A stretch of DNA of 48,580 bases from a virus, in the IMG/VR virus record IMGVR_UViG_3300036859_000170, positions 1 to 48,580 of that record, one strand, 5' to 3'. A model generated the notes under the pieces. It saw only the letters and a program-made list of their open reading frames with translations, searched no databases and was not told where the DNA came from. Shown in pieces: positions 15,115 through 24,143 of the stretch; within the stretch, counting starts at the first letter, position 1, and every line of letters begins with the position of its first letter. Made by a program: the position numbers and the translations under genes.

Positions 15115-16292
15115 TGGGCGGGAGCACGAAGGTTGTCGATACGACTCCGAAAGACATCACAGGGCTGCGAAGTATGATTACGCAGTACTTGATGGGCTCG
15201 CCTGGACAGGCTGCGGCGGGAGGAGGGCCACGAACGGGTGGGCCAATGAGTGCAACGCCAGGAGCACTTCCAGGTGGAGGTTTTGAGGACCAGTTCAGAC
15301 ATCTCCTCGGGATCGTTCCGACTGCTCCTGGAGGTCCGCAGCCAGGAGCAGCGAGCCCGCTCGACAGGATCAACGCGGGGGGTGTACCACTGCCAGGACG
15401 TGTCGAGCTCGGAGGTGCCCCAACTATCGGTCCGGGAGACATCTCTCGGATTGGTGGACTGCCACAAGCGACGACTGACTATCAGGGACTACTGGGTCCG
15501 AACGTTGGTCGTGGAGCAGTCCGTGATATCACTGCTCCTGGAATTGGTGGGGTTGGTACGCAGTCTGTCGATCAGCTCGGTGGAGTGAATAGTGCGTTCT
15601 TCAACAACATGGTAGCGCAACTCGCTCCGCTGTTCAACCAGCAACGTGCGCAGGCTATCGCGCAGGCGAAGGAAGGCGCGGGGAACCTGACTGGAAGTGG
15701 ATTTGGTAACATCCTAGGTGAGGCGGTGAATAGATCACTAGGTCAGCAGCAGGCTACGCTCGCTGACTATGCTTCGCGTGGTCTGGACACTGAGGTCAAT
15801 CGTCAGCTCGGTCTTGCTGGACTCAATACACAACGCGACCTCGAACAAGCCAGGCTGCAGTTTGGAGCTGGTCAGGGTAACCAACAGGCTGATCAGGCAT
15901 TCCTTCAGTATATGTTGAGCCGAGGCGCTACCGGCGCTGAACTCGGTCAGCGTGGAGAATTCGCTAATATCGACACTGCGCTGCGTGGCTCGTTGGCGAA
16001 TCAGCAGACTGATCTACAGCGGATGCTTGCTAATCAGGGTATACAGGGTCAGTACGGTCTGACTCAGGCCCAGCTCGACCAAGCCCGCAATATGGGAATC
16101 TTCGGCACGCAGTCTGACATCGCTAATCAGAACGCACAGCGGTTCTTCCAGCTGCTCCAGGCGATGGGTCTGGGTGGAGTCGGACCGGGGACGGTGACAC
16201 AGAGTGGTGGAATCGGCTCGATCCTTGGACCGATCGGAAGCATCCTCGGTACCGCGCTCGGTCCTGGCGGAGCCATCGCAAAACACATCTAG
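15114..16292 (+). CDS. Internal virion (ejection) protein 1
   Basis: 392 residues. The first ~140 are Gly/Pro-rich and disordered, the middle is a long Gln/Ala/Asn-rich helical region (RAQAIAQAKEGAGNLTG, LANQQTDLQRMLANQGIQ), and the last ~40 are Gly-rich and hydrophobic (GSILGPIGSILGTALGPGG), a possible membrane-active end. This is the composition of podovirus ejection proteins that leave the capsid with the DNA to form a conduit. It is the first of three consecutive genes of this kind. Confidence 0.75.
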   Translation: MGGSTKVVDTTPKDITGLRSMITQYLMGSPGQAAAGGGPRTGGPMSATPGALPGGGFEDQFRHLLGIVPTAPGGPQPGAASPLDRINAGGVPLPGRVELGGAPTIGPGDISRIGGLPQATTDYQGLLGPNVGRGAVRDITAPGIGGVGTQSVDQLGGVNSAFFNNMVAQLAPLFNQQRAQAIAQAKEGAGNLTGSGFGNILGEAVNRSLGQQQATLADYASRGLDTEVNRQLGLAGLNTQRDLEQARLQFGAGQGNQQADQAFLQYMLSRGATGAELGQRGEFANIDTALRGSLANQQTDLQRMLANQGIQGQYGLTQAQLDQARNMGIFGTQSDIANQNAQRFFQLLQAMGLGGVGPGTVTQSGGIGSILGPIGSILGTALGPGGAIAKHI

Positions 16293-16301
16293 GAAACTTC
16301 T

Positions 16302-17564
16302 ATGCCCTACGGTCGTGACATCGAAGTCCCGAGCATCTGGGACTACATTGCACAGGGTTTAGGTGCTGGCGTTGAAGGCTATCGAGGCGCTCAACGTCGT
16401 GGAGACGTACTCGATGCGCAGAAGCGTGAGGAAGACTTCCGGAAGTGGCAAGCCCTGATGCAGCTTCATCAACAGGGTACGCTTCCTGAAGATCAGAACA
16501 AGGCGCTGAGTGACCTGACCCAGAAGGTCACAGGGGCACCTATAGCGATAGGTCCGTCACCAGCGCAGGTTAAGGCGAAGCTCGCGTTGTCGCCTGCTCA
16601 GGGATTCGCCACACCGCAGGCTGTGTTGCCTGGAGGCACCCTGTTGCCTTCGATCAAAGTTCAGGGAACCGAAGGTGTCCCTGGACGACAGTTCAAGTTC
16701 GCTGGACTACAGACTCCAGAGGAAGAGAAGGCTACGACGCTCGAGCTCGGAGCTGAGAGTGCATTGAATCAAGCCAGGATTCGTGTTGCGTCTGGTCAGG
16801 GCCTACCTGAGGACTACGCAGCACTGAATGTTAAGTCCCCAGAGCAGATTCGTCTTGACCGTATCACACAGCTTCAACCAATCCTTGACAACGCAGCACA
16901 GCGGCACATTCTCGCTGCTGTGTCGAAGACTAAGGGTCGACTCGATCCTCGATCGTTGTCACAGACTGGCGACATTGCGTTCAACAACTTCATCGCTAGT
17001 GATAAGCAGGCTAAGAATCTTGCGTTGAATCCTGCTGAGATGGCTGATGTTCAGAATGCATTCCGTGCGAAGGCGACGGAGCTGTATCTCGATCAACACA
17101 AGCAAGATGTGATGGAGCAGTTAAGGCGTCTTGAGGTCTCGGCGAGGTTTAGTCAGTCGCGTGCTGGACAGACTGCTAGTACGTTGGGGAAGATGTTGGT
17201 GAGCTTCGATTCGGAGTTGAGGACCCTTGGAGTGACTGCTGCATTAATTCCACAGCTCAAAGATCGCTACGATAGCTTATTGACTGCCAAGGCCCAAGTA
17301 ATCAACGCTCTTGGTAATGTAGCGAGCGAAGACTTCGAGTCCAGTGGGCAGCGGACTATACAGCAACTGAGTCCTCTACTTAAGCCAGAACCACAAGCTG
17401 GTAATGTGCTAGCACCTAGTGGTGCTCCAGGGATGCAACCAGCTTCTGGTGCTGCTGTGGCTGGCAAGCGTCAACAGATTACCGCAGACCAGGCCGAATT
17501 CCTGAAGGCTAAGAACGGCTTCCAGTGGTGGGACGCTAACAAGAATCGCTATGAGGTCAAGTGA
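16302..17564 (+). CDS. Internal virion (ejection) protein 2
   Basis: 420 residues, highly helical and Gln/Ala/Lys-rich. The N-terminus (SIWDYIAQGLGAGVEGYRGA, then QRRGDVLDAQKREEDFRKWQ) is a common start of ejection proteins. No catalytic motif. The C-terminus KNGFQWWDANKNRYEVK is aromatic and basic. Placement between two other ejection-type genes makes an internal capsid location likely. Stop overlaps the next start (TGATG). Confidence 0.75.
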   Translation: MPYGRDIEVPSIWDYIAQGLGAGVEGYRGAQRRGDVLDAQKREEDFRKWQALMQLHQQGTLPEDQNKALSDLTQKVTGAPIAIGPSPAQVKAKLALSPAQGFATPQAVLPGGTLLPSIKVQGTEGVPGRQFKFAGLQTPEEEKATTLELGAESALNQARIRVASGQGLPEDYAALNVKSPEQIRLDRITQLQPILDNAAQRHILAAVSKTKGRLDPRSLSQTGDIAFNNFIASDKQAKNLALNPAEMADVQNAFRAKATELYLDQHKQDVMEQLRRLEVSARFSQSRAGQTASTLGKMLVSFDSELRTLGVTAALIPQLKDRYDSLLTAKAQVINALGNVASEDFESSGQRTIQQLSPLLKPEPQAGNVLAPSGAPGMQPASGAAVAGKRQQITADQAEFLKAKNGFQWWDANKNRYEVK

Positions 17565-20500
17565 TGCCTAACGGCGAAGATCAAGACCCACTGTCGGGGT
17601 ATACTCCAGACTGGCGACTGGGCTCACAGGACGTTGGACTCACTGGATATACCCCTGATTGGCGTAAACAACTTGGAGTCAGTGACCAGCGTGCATTCTC
17701 CGCGAGGGGTCGTGCTACGATCGAACAGGAGTCGATCATGCGCACGATTGCGAAGATGCAGGAGATCGCTGCACGGCCGAAAACGACTCCGGAGCAGCGT
17801 GCACGGATTCAGGAACTCCTCAAAACGATTCAGAAAGGTCCTGTCATGGGACAACCAGCTGGGGAGGAGCTGGGAGCCACGTTCGAGTCACAACCTCGTC
17901 GTGCGAAAGCGGTTCTTGGAGGGATAGGTAAGGGCGCCCTTGGCGCTCTCGACATCACTGCAGCGATAGGTAACGTCGCGCTTCCAGGTCGTCCACTACA
18001 ACGCTTCCGTGATATCGCCGCTGAAGGTCGTGCTGCGATTGAGGAAGCACAGGGACGACAGACGTTACCTGAGCAGGCTCTTGGGCTGGGCGCTGAGCTG
18101 ATCTCTGCCGGTCCTATCTACGGAAAGGTGTCTCAAGTAGTTGCGGCTCCTGTCCTTGCTGGACTTGCACGATTCCTCCCGAAGGGTTCAAAGCTCGTTG
18201 GAATGCTGCAGAGTGCCTTGGAGTCGCCTAGTCGTGTCAAGCGTGCAGTGGGCACGGCTATTGCTGGCGCACCGCTGGACGTGCTTCAAGGGACCACACT
18301 TGAGGAAGCAACTCCTGAGCAAAAGCTCAAGCAAGTCGGAATTGGTCTAGCTGCGGACCTAGTTGGTGGAGCGATTTTGTCGGGAGGGAAGCGAAAGGTG
18401 AAGATCGAGGCTCCGACTGCGCCCGTCGTCGCTGGCGAGGCAACTCCGTCTACCCTCGACATCCGTGGCAACGCACTTATGCAGATATATGTACTACGTG
18501 TGGAGTACGACGACAAGATTAAGCTCGCTCAGAAAGCTGCTCGTATGCAGTGGCGTACGGAGAACCCTGGGGCGAAGTGGTCAGAACTGAAGCCGACCGA
18601 ACAACGTAAGATCATGGACGACGCTGTGAAACCACTCCGTGACGAGCGCGCAGCACGGATCAGACAGATCATAGAGAATCCGCAGACTGCGCCGGTGGTC
18701 ACTCCAGTGGAGGCGCCGAAGGTTGCAGCGGAAATTCAGGAGGACTTGTTCGCCGCGCGACAAACACCTCCGGAGACTGCTGCACCTCCACCTGATGTAG
18801 CTTCACCGAAGGTTCAGGAGCTTCTCGCCGATAAGGACCTCAACGCATCCCTAGTTAAGGTCGAGGAAGCCCACGCAGCGAACAATGTGGCAGCTGGAGA
18901 GAAGGCAGCGGGGGAAGTTGCGTTGAAGTTGCAGCAGGTTGATGATCTAGCTGCGCAGGAGTTCCTTGCGCATAAGGCCAAGGCAGCTAGGCCGACTCCG
19001 GAAGCTGAGGTTGTGAAACCTGCAGTCAAGCGCATCAAACTTACGAATGTCACTTCCCTCAATGAGATCGACAGACTGAAGGATGCAGTCTTCACAAAGC
19101 TCGAGAAGACGATTGCTGGAACTCCGGAATACGAGAAGCTCCAAAAGCAGATTGAGCTACTTGCGAAGCGGACAAGGGAACTTCATGAAGATAAACCAGC
19201 ACCACGACCTGTTGCTGTAGTTCCTCAGGAGCAGCTAGTGACGCTGCCGTTGTCGAAGCCACTATCGCAACACACTCTTGACGAACTCAGAAACTTGGGA
19301 GCAACCCTTGGTGAATCGTCCCACGTCCAAGGCATATCCGACAAGGACCTCGCGACTATTCAGAGTGACATGTTCCGTGTGCGATCGGCGATACAAGTAC
19401 TTCGCACATCTGGACAGGTCGCAGCGTTGAAGGGACCACAACCGAAGGCAGGACCAGAACAACCCTTCAACGAACTTCGACGACTCTACAAGCCAGCTTC
19501 ACCCCGTGGACCAGCGAAGTTCATAGGGTCGAATACACAGCTCGATCGCACAATCAGTCTGATCGACTACGAGCGTGCTGCTCTCGTCAGGGGTGATCCT
19601 GCCCTGCCGATTCTCGACCAGATGCTCGACGACCTGCAAAAGATTAGAGGCGTACGACGGACTCCAGGACCGACGGAAGTCAAGCTCGAATCGAGTCCTG
19701 AAGTCGCCGGCGGAATCGGTGGAGCGATTATTGGCTCCGTGATTCCCGCTGACGACGATCAAGAACGATTCAAGCATATGGCACTCGGAGCGTTGATCGG
19801 AGCGGGGGCGGGCTTCGGACTACGGAGGCTCGATGTGAAGCAACAGGCGACGAAGTATTTCTCTCCTGAAGCTGCACGAATCGACAAGGCTATCGTCGAT
19901 CATGAGGGAATGAAGGAACTCGGAACGCGTCGGACGTTTCGTCAGTGGCTATTCGAGCGGTACGTGCAGACCACGCGACCCTCGGAGCCTGCTGGATTCG
20001 CTGAGGAAGCGATCATAGGAAGGAAGGGGCGTCTGCCTCCGCAGCTGAGTGCTTACTTCCGTATGTCACGTGCAGGAAACTACATCGGACTCGCAGACGA
20101 GTGGATGCTAGGCACTCCAACTATCGAGCGTCCAGACGGTACACGGGTCCAGATTCCTGGTGTGAAGAATCTACAACAGATTGGAGCGATGGTCAACGGC
20201 GATATCAAGAATTTCCGCTCGTATCTAGTCGCAGCGACCGCGATTGAGAAGTGGGCTCTATATGGACGGAGGACTCCAGGAGTTGACCTGAACGATGCAC
20301 GACAAGTATTTTCCACTGCTCCACAGATTTACAAAGACGCTGGAGAGGAGTTTCGCAAGCTGCATCGTGCGCTGCTGGACGTTGCACTCAATGCGGGTAT
20401 GATCTCGAAACAAGCTTATGACAAGATGGCTGCGGAACAGTACTACTCTCCACTCGCGAGGTTTTTCGGAAAGCTTACGGATCGTCCGCAGGTGATAGGT

Positions 20501-22648
20501 ACGAAGACTAGTAAAGTCGTCAGTGGAGCGCCTACGGTCGTGCACCCTCGTAAGGGTGGTGGAGTCGATGTCAAGATCATCGACCCGTTTGAGCAAACGA
20601 TCGTGATGATTCCACGGATGCTCAAGGCAGCGCAGCTGAATCTAGCGAAGAGTGATCTCATTGCGCTGTCGCAGGCGAACCCAAAGGTTGGAAGGTGGTT
20701 TCTGAGGCCAGCTGAGAAGGTCGTCTTCGATTCACGGATGCAGACTAGGATTACTGCGATCAAGGGATTGATGCAGGGGACGACTGAAGATGCTCAACGG
20801 ATGCTCGCTGTGATGGGCTCGGAGCCATCAAGGGCTGATCCGACGCTGTTGTGGTGGAACAACGGAATATTGAGTCGATGGAAGGTGAATCCTATAATGG
20901 GAGAAGCTTTTCATGCGCTGAGTCCACAGCAGATGCGTGACTCCGAGCAGCTTATCTCACGGTTCCTAGATGTGACTGCAGGACTAACGAATGTCGCACG
21001 CTCTGGTATTGTCCGTAATCCAGTGTTCGTTGCTCGTATGTTCATCAACGACATGTTCCAGACTGCAGTTAACTCACAGTATGGAGTACGCCCAGGGATA
21101 GACAATCTCCTAGGCTGGTATGAGAACATGCGACAGGGACAGGCGTGGAAGGAGTTGCGACTCTATGGAGGCGCTGCGGAACGTTTCGCTATCAAGACTG
21201 GAGTGAGTCCGACACAAGCTCTGAGGGAGCTTGAGACTCGTAAAGGTACAGCGCTGACTTCGGCTGGCAATCAGCTCATGAAGGCTATCAGGGATCATGA
21301 GTTCAAGTCGCTAGTCGATGCGTACGATACGCTGGTTTCGCCGCTGTTTGAGGCTGGACGGATGGCTGAGTATCTAGCCGCCCGTCGTCGTGGAGTGGGG
21401 CCCGTTGAGGCTGCGTATGCTGCTGCGGAAGTTGTAGGGAACTTCCAGCAGACTGGCGCAGCGATGAATACACTAGCACGAGCAACATTATTCCTACGGC
21501 CGTCGATAGCTGCACTCGATCAGTCGTGGTTCTCATCTGGGCTGCATCCGTTCAGAACGTACGCGAAGCATACGGAAGGAATCAGACTTGGGGGAACTAC
21601 CCTAGTTCCGAGTCTGGAAGGTCGTCAAGCCGCTGCGGCGAACTACTTCATCAAGGGCATACTCGGTATTACGCTACCGACTATGACACTGTGGGCTCTG
21701 TATCACGACGATGAGGAGTTGCAGAGTCATCAACGGAGTGAGTACGGCTCACGGTGGATATACTTCAGAGACTGGGAGGGAAATCTACAGAAGGGTCCGA
21801 ATCCGATCTTCGAAGGTCAAATCTTTGGTACGACGATGCGAAACATCCTGGACTGGTGGAAAGGCACAAACCCTCCCGAGCTCGATGCGTGGGTCAGGTC
21901 AATAGTCAACGACGCGTCATTCAACCTCCTGCCACTGGCTCTCGCAGTCCCCATGTCTGTGTGGGCAAATCAGAACGTCGGAATCGGTGGGAAGATCGTA
22001 CCTAAGTCAGTCGAGGACCTTTCTGGTGAGCTTCAGTACACAGACAACACCACGGTTCCTGGACGAGTGATTGGACGCTATGCGAGCCGTGCAGCGGAAG
22101 CTGTCGGAATTAAACCTAACACGTTCTTCGGTAGGGCCCTAACCCCCGCTGGAATGGACTTCCTGATCCGTGCGATGGGAGGGACTAACGCTTACGAGGC
22201 TGCCGCTGCAATCAAGGTCGCGTCCGATTACGTCAATGAGGGATACGTTCCACCGCTTAATGAACTTCCTATCATCAGACGTGCGCTGGTCCAGGACGCA
22301 TCGCTGAACATAGAACCAGTTGAAAAGTTTTACGAGAAAGCCGACGAGGTTGATCGTGCAGCTAAGAGTCTGTCTGTTATGGCTACCGACCACCCTGATC
22401 AGGTACCTGACTTTTACGAACGGAACAAGACGCTGCTTGCCATGACTGATCTGTACGGTGATTTTCGCAAGCGGATCAGCGACCTGCGAGCTGGAATCCA
22501 CGACGTGGAGATAGCTCAAGACTTCCCTCGGGACCAGAAAGAGCGGACTAAGAAGGAACTCAGGCGTGCGATCATCGAGGCGAGCATCGCTGCGTATACA
22601 GTCACGAGGTCGATTGAGACCAGTATGCAGAATGCGAGGACGCAATAG
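17564..22648 (+). CDS. Giant internal virion protein with LPD38-like C-terminal region
   Basis: 1694 residues, the largest gene. The start ATG 17564 overlaps the upstream stop; the GTG at 17561 is the alternative. The N-terminus carries the motif GYTPDWR twice (residues about 11-33). Residues about 100-260 contain Gly/Ala hydrophobic stretches able to insert in membranes, and 270-700 are charged and helical with a Pro-rich linker. From about residue 1080 the pattern LSRWKVNPIMGEAFHALSP, then IVRNPVFVARMFINDM and FQQTGAAMNTLARATLFLRP, matches my memory of the 'large polyvalent protein-associated domain 38' found at the end of giant phage ejection proteins. No lytic transglycosylase motif was found. 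Likely role: DNA ejection across the cell envelope. Confidence 0.8.
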   Translation: MPNGEDQDPLSGYTPDWRLGSQDVGLTGYTPDWRKQLGVSDQRAFSARGRATIEQESIMRTIAKMQEIAARPKTTPEQRARIQELLKTIQKGPVMGQPAGEELGATFESQPRRAKAVLGGIGKGALGALDITAAIGNVALPGRPLQRFRDIAAEGRAAIEEAQGRQTLPEQALGLGAELISAGPIYGKVSQVVAAPVLAGLARFLPKGSKLVGMLQSALESPSRVKRAVGTAIAGAPLDVLQGTTLEEATPEQKLKQVGIGLAADLVGGAILSGGKRKVKIEAPTAPVVAGEATPSTLDIRGNALMQIYVLRVEYDDKIKLAQKAARMQWRTENPGAKWSELKPTEQRKIMDDAVKPLRDERAARIRQIIENPQTAPVVTPVEAPKVAAEIQEDLFAARQTPPETAAPPPDVASPKVQELLADKDLNASLVKVEEAHAANNVAAGEKAAGEVALKLQQVDDLAAQEFLAHKAKAARPTPEAEVVKPAVKRIKLTNVTSLNEIDRLKDAVFTKLEKTIAGTPEYEKLQKQIELLAKRTRELHEDKPAPRPVAVVPQEQLVTLPLSKPLSQHTLDELRNLGATLGESSHVQGISDKDLATIQSDMFRVRSAIQVLRTSGQVAALKGPQPKAGPEQPFNELRRLYKPASPRGPAKFIGSNTQLDRTISLIDYERAALVRGDPALPILDQMLDDLQKIRGVRRTPGPTEVKLESSPEVAGGIGGAIIGSVIPADDDQERFKHMALGALIGAGAGFGLRRLDVKQQATKYFSPEAARIDKAIVDHEGMKELGTRRTFRQWLFERYVQTTRPSEPAGFAEEAIIGRKGRLPPQLSAYFRMSRAGNYIGLADEWMLGTPTIERPDGTRVQIPGVKNLQQIGAMVNGDIKNFRSYLVAATAIEKWALYGRRTPGVDLNDARQVFSTAPQIYKDAGEEFRKLHRALLDVALNAGMISKQAYDKMAAEQYYSPLARFFGKLTDRPQVIGTKTSKVVSGAPTVVHPRKGGGVDVKIIDPFEQTIVMIPRMLKAAQLNLAKSDLIALSQANPKVGRWFLRPAEKVVFDSRMQTRITAIKGLMQGTTEDAQRMLAVMGSEPSRADPTLLWWNNGILSRWKVNPIMGEAFHALSPQQMRDSEQLISRFLDVTAGLTNVARSGIVRNPVFVARMFINDMFQTAVNSQYGVRPGIDNLLGWYENMRQGQAWKELRLYGGAAERFAIKTGVSPTQALRELETRKGTALTSAGNQLMKAIRDHEFKSLVDAYDTLVSPLFEAGRMAEYLAARRRGVGPVEAAYAAAEVVGNFQQTGAAMNTLARATLFLRPSIAALDQSWFSSGLHPFRTYAKHTEGIRLGGTTLVPSLEGRQAAAANYFIKGILGITLPTMTLWALYHDDEELQSHQRSEYGSRWIYFRDWEGNLQKGPNPIFEGQIFGTTMRNILDWWKGTNPPELDAWVRSIVNDASFNLLPLALAVPMSVWANQNVGIGGKIVPKSVEDLSGELQYTDNTTVPGRVIGRYASRAAEAVGIKPNTFFGRALTPAGMDFLIRAMGGTNAYEAAAAIKVASDYVNEGYVPPLNELPIIRRALVQDASLNIEPVEKFYEKADEVDRAAKSLSVMATDHPDQVPDFYERNKTLLAMTDLYGDFRKRISDLRAGIHDVEIAQDFPRDQKERTKKELRRAIIEASIAAYTVTRSIETSMQNARTQ

Positions 22649-22666
22649 AAGATGAACGTTGTCATA

Positions 22667-22686
22667 CTTATTCATTTGTGAATAAG
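22667..22686 (-). repeat. Dispersed 20-bp palindromic element, copy 3 (perfect arms)
   Basis: On the minus strand CTTATTCACAAATGAATAAG: 8-bp perfect arms around CAAA, with TTATTCACA as an embedded DnaA box. It encodes the end and stop of the minus-strand gene at 22668-22799 and lies in the 19-base gap between the converging late and early transcripts. Confidence 0.85.
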
Positions 22687-22799
22687 CGTCGAATCTTGTC
22701 GATGAGTATCTGCAGTCCACCCCAGAGAGTCCATAACGCTAGGCCGACGACGATGATGGCTACTCCCGTGAGTGCAACCGTGAGTGGTCCGATAGTCAT
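22668..22799 (-). CDS. 43-residue single-pass membrane protein
   Basis: MTIGPLTVALTGVAIIVVGL is followed by ALWTLWGGLQILIDKIRRLF and a short polar end. Residues about 5-30 make one transmembrane helix, followed by an amphipathic basic helix. The ATG overlaps the stop of the upstream gene (ATGA), which supports real translation. It is the last gene of the early arm. The final five codons and the stop are the palindromic element. Function unknown; possibly an inner-membrane modulator. Confidence 0.7.
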   Translation of the reverse strand: MTIGPLTVALTGVAIIVVGLALWTLWGGLQILIDKIRRLFTNE

Positions 22800-23017
22800 T
22801 GTACAATCCTCGCTGTTATCATCCTGAGATCGTCTGCTAGCTTCCGAAGACCGTTGGCTAGGATAGTGGCTCGATAGTGTTCAGGATTTCGTATGACCTG
22901 GTCGAGCAGACACAGAATACCTATCTCGGTTGGGCTGTACCCTTCTACTAGAAGTCTCTTGATCTCGGCGTTGATCTCGGTGACTTCGAGAAGGTCTACG
23001 AGGCTAGTTCGTGGCAT
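22796..23017 (-). CDS. Small hypothetical early protein
   Basis: 73 residues, helical and charged. Starts at ATG 23017, five bases after GGGAGG, and overlaps the end of the ATPase gene by 14 bases. The segment EGYSPTEIGILCLLDQVIRN has an HTH-like helix-turn-helix spacing but is not convincing. No family recognised. Confidence 0.65.
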   Translation of the reverse strand: MPRTSLVDLLEVTEINAEIKRLLVEGYSPTEIGILCLLDQVIRNPEHYRATILANGLRKLADDLRMITARIVQ

Positions 23018-24143
23018 AGAACCTCCCATTACGTAGAACTACTTTCCCTTCCTCTATGAGAGTATCTAACACTTCTGCCAGTTCATCCTTCCGAACGTTG
23101 TGCTTGAAGCGTCCGATGATTTCTCCGAACTCCACACCCTCAGGTTGATTCAACAACGCTCCGAGGACCTCGACATACTCATACGCCAGTGGATTGCGTC
23201 CAACGGATGCGTACACTTTGGGCATGTCAGCTTCGATAGATGCAAGGAGCGACTGGGCCAAGAAATAGTCCTTCTCCGTGATGACTAGCTCATCTCGTCT
23301 CGATGCCGCGAGGCACATCGCTACCTTGATAACGTGGATGGGCTTTCGAGAGAAGTATCCAGCCAGTCGTGGATCAGCTCCGGATGACTCATTCAATCGT
23401 TCGTGTTCGTACCAGTTGCCAAACTCGTAGTCGGCATGTTCGTCAAATACGTACTCCCCTGCGAGTGCAGACATCTTCTCAAGATCAGCCGACAGGAGCT
23501 TATGCATCTCCTTCTGGGCGTCACTCAATTTAGGTCGCCAGGGCTTAGCTCGCGGTGTTGTACTGAAGACGAACAAGACTCGACTCGATAGTCCAATGCC
23601 GGTCGAGTCAATTGGAACAGACTTTATGATTCCCTCCGGAGTTGTGCAACCGACGAGGTTGAGGCAAGGAGCGGTGATCTCCTGAATACCACCTCCTTTA
23701 GAACGATGTTCCCACTTGTCAGGTGAATCGTAGACATCCGTCAGGAAGATTACCATCTCCATCCCGGATGTGGAGAATAGCGATCCAAACTCTGAGGAGT
23801 TTGCAGTCATCGACGAGTGGCCATCGACTAGGGTCTGTGACAGGTCGAGGATTAGACGCTCTCGTGACGTAGAATCGACTGAGAACTTCATTCCAGGGAC
23901 TGTAGCTAGCAAGCGCCTCCCCACTCGCATCGCCGTAGACTTCTTACACACTCCTGGAGGCGACACGAGCACGATGTACATGTTTGGGTAGACGTTGAAG
24001 TAAGCCATGTCGAACCAAACTTTACGACGTAACACGCCTGCTATTGTAGAGAGTCCGATCCAGAGGTGATAGGTTTCTGGGGACTCACTCTCGTTTGTGT
24101 AAACCAAGTACGATTCAAGCCAGTTTTCCAGTAGTCGAGGCAC
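23004..24143 (-). CDS. DUF3987-like replication ATPase
   Basis: 379 residues, GTG start directly after the polymerase stop. A P-loop-like segment lies at residues 61-70 (SPPGVCKKST) after a strand (YPNMYIVLV), in the arrangement of DUF3987 proteins, which are helicase- or primase-associated ATPases of phages and mobile elements. Later blocks (VIFLTDVYDSPDKWE, CLNLVGCTTPEGI, LSSRVLFVFSTTPR with an Arg finger-like RVLF) support an AAA/RecA core. The C-terminal ~70 residues look like a small winged-helix domain (IIGRFKHNVRKDELAEVLDT). Probably loads or drives DNA unwinding for the adjacent polymerase. Confidence 0.75.
   Translation of the reverse strand: MPRLLENWLESYLVYTNESESPETYHLWIGLSTIAGVLRRKVWFDMAYFNVYPNMYIVLVSPPGVCKKSTAMRVGRRLLATVPGMKFSVDSTSRERLILDLSQTLVDGHSSMTANSSEFGSLFSTSGMEMVIFLTDVYDSPDKWEHRSKGGGIQEITAPCLNLVGCTTPEGIIKSVPIDSTGIGLSSRVLFVFSTTPRAKPWRPKLSDAQKEMHKLLSADLEKMSALAGEYVFDEHADYEFGNWYEHERLNESSGADPRLAGYFSRKPIHVIKVAMCLAASRRDELVITEKDYFLAQSLLASIEADMPKVYASVGRNPLAYEYVEVLGALLNQPEGVEFGEIIGRFKHNVRKDELAEVLDTLIEEGKVVLRNGRFYATN

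Noticed and set aside
22667-22686. Palindrome copy 3 as a bidirectional intrinsic terminator
   Set aside because: The stem is AT-rich and not followed by a T-run on either strand; the same sequence also occurs within operons.
22139-22720. Minus-strand open frame through the end of the giant ejection gene
   Set aside because: Opposes a well-supported gene and has no ribosome site or domain.
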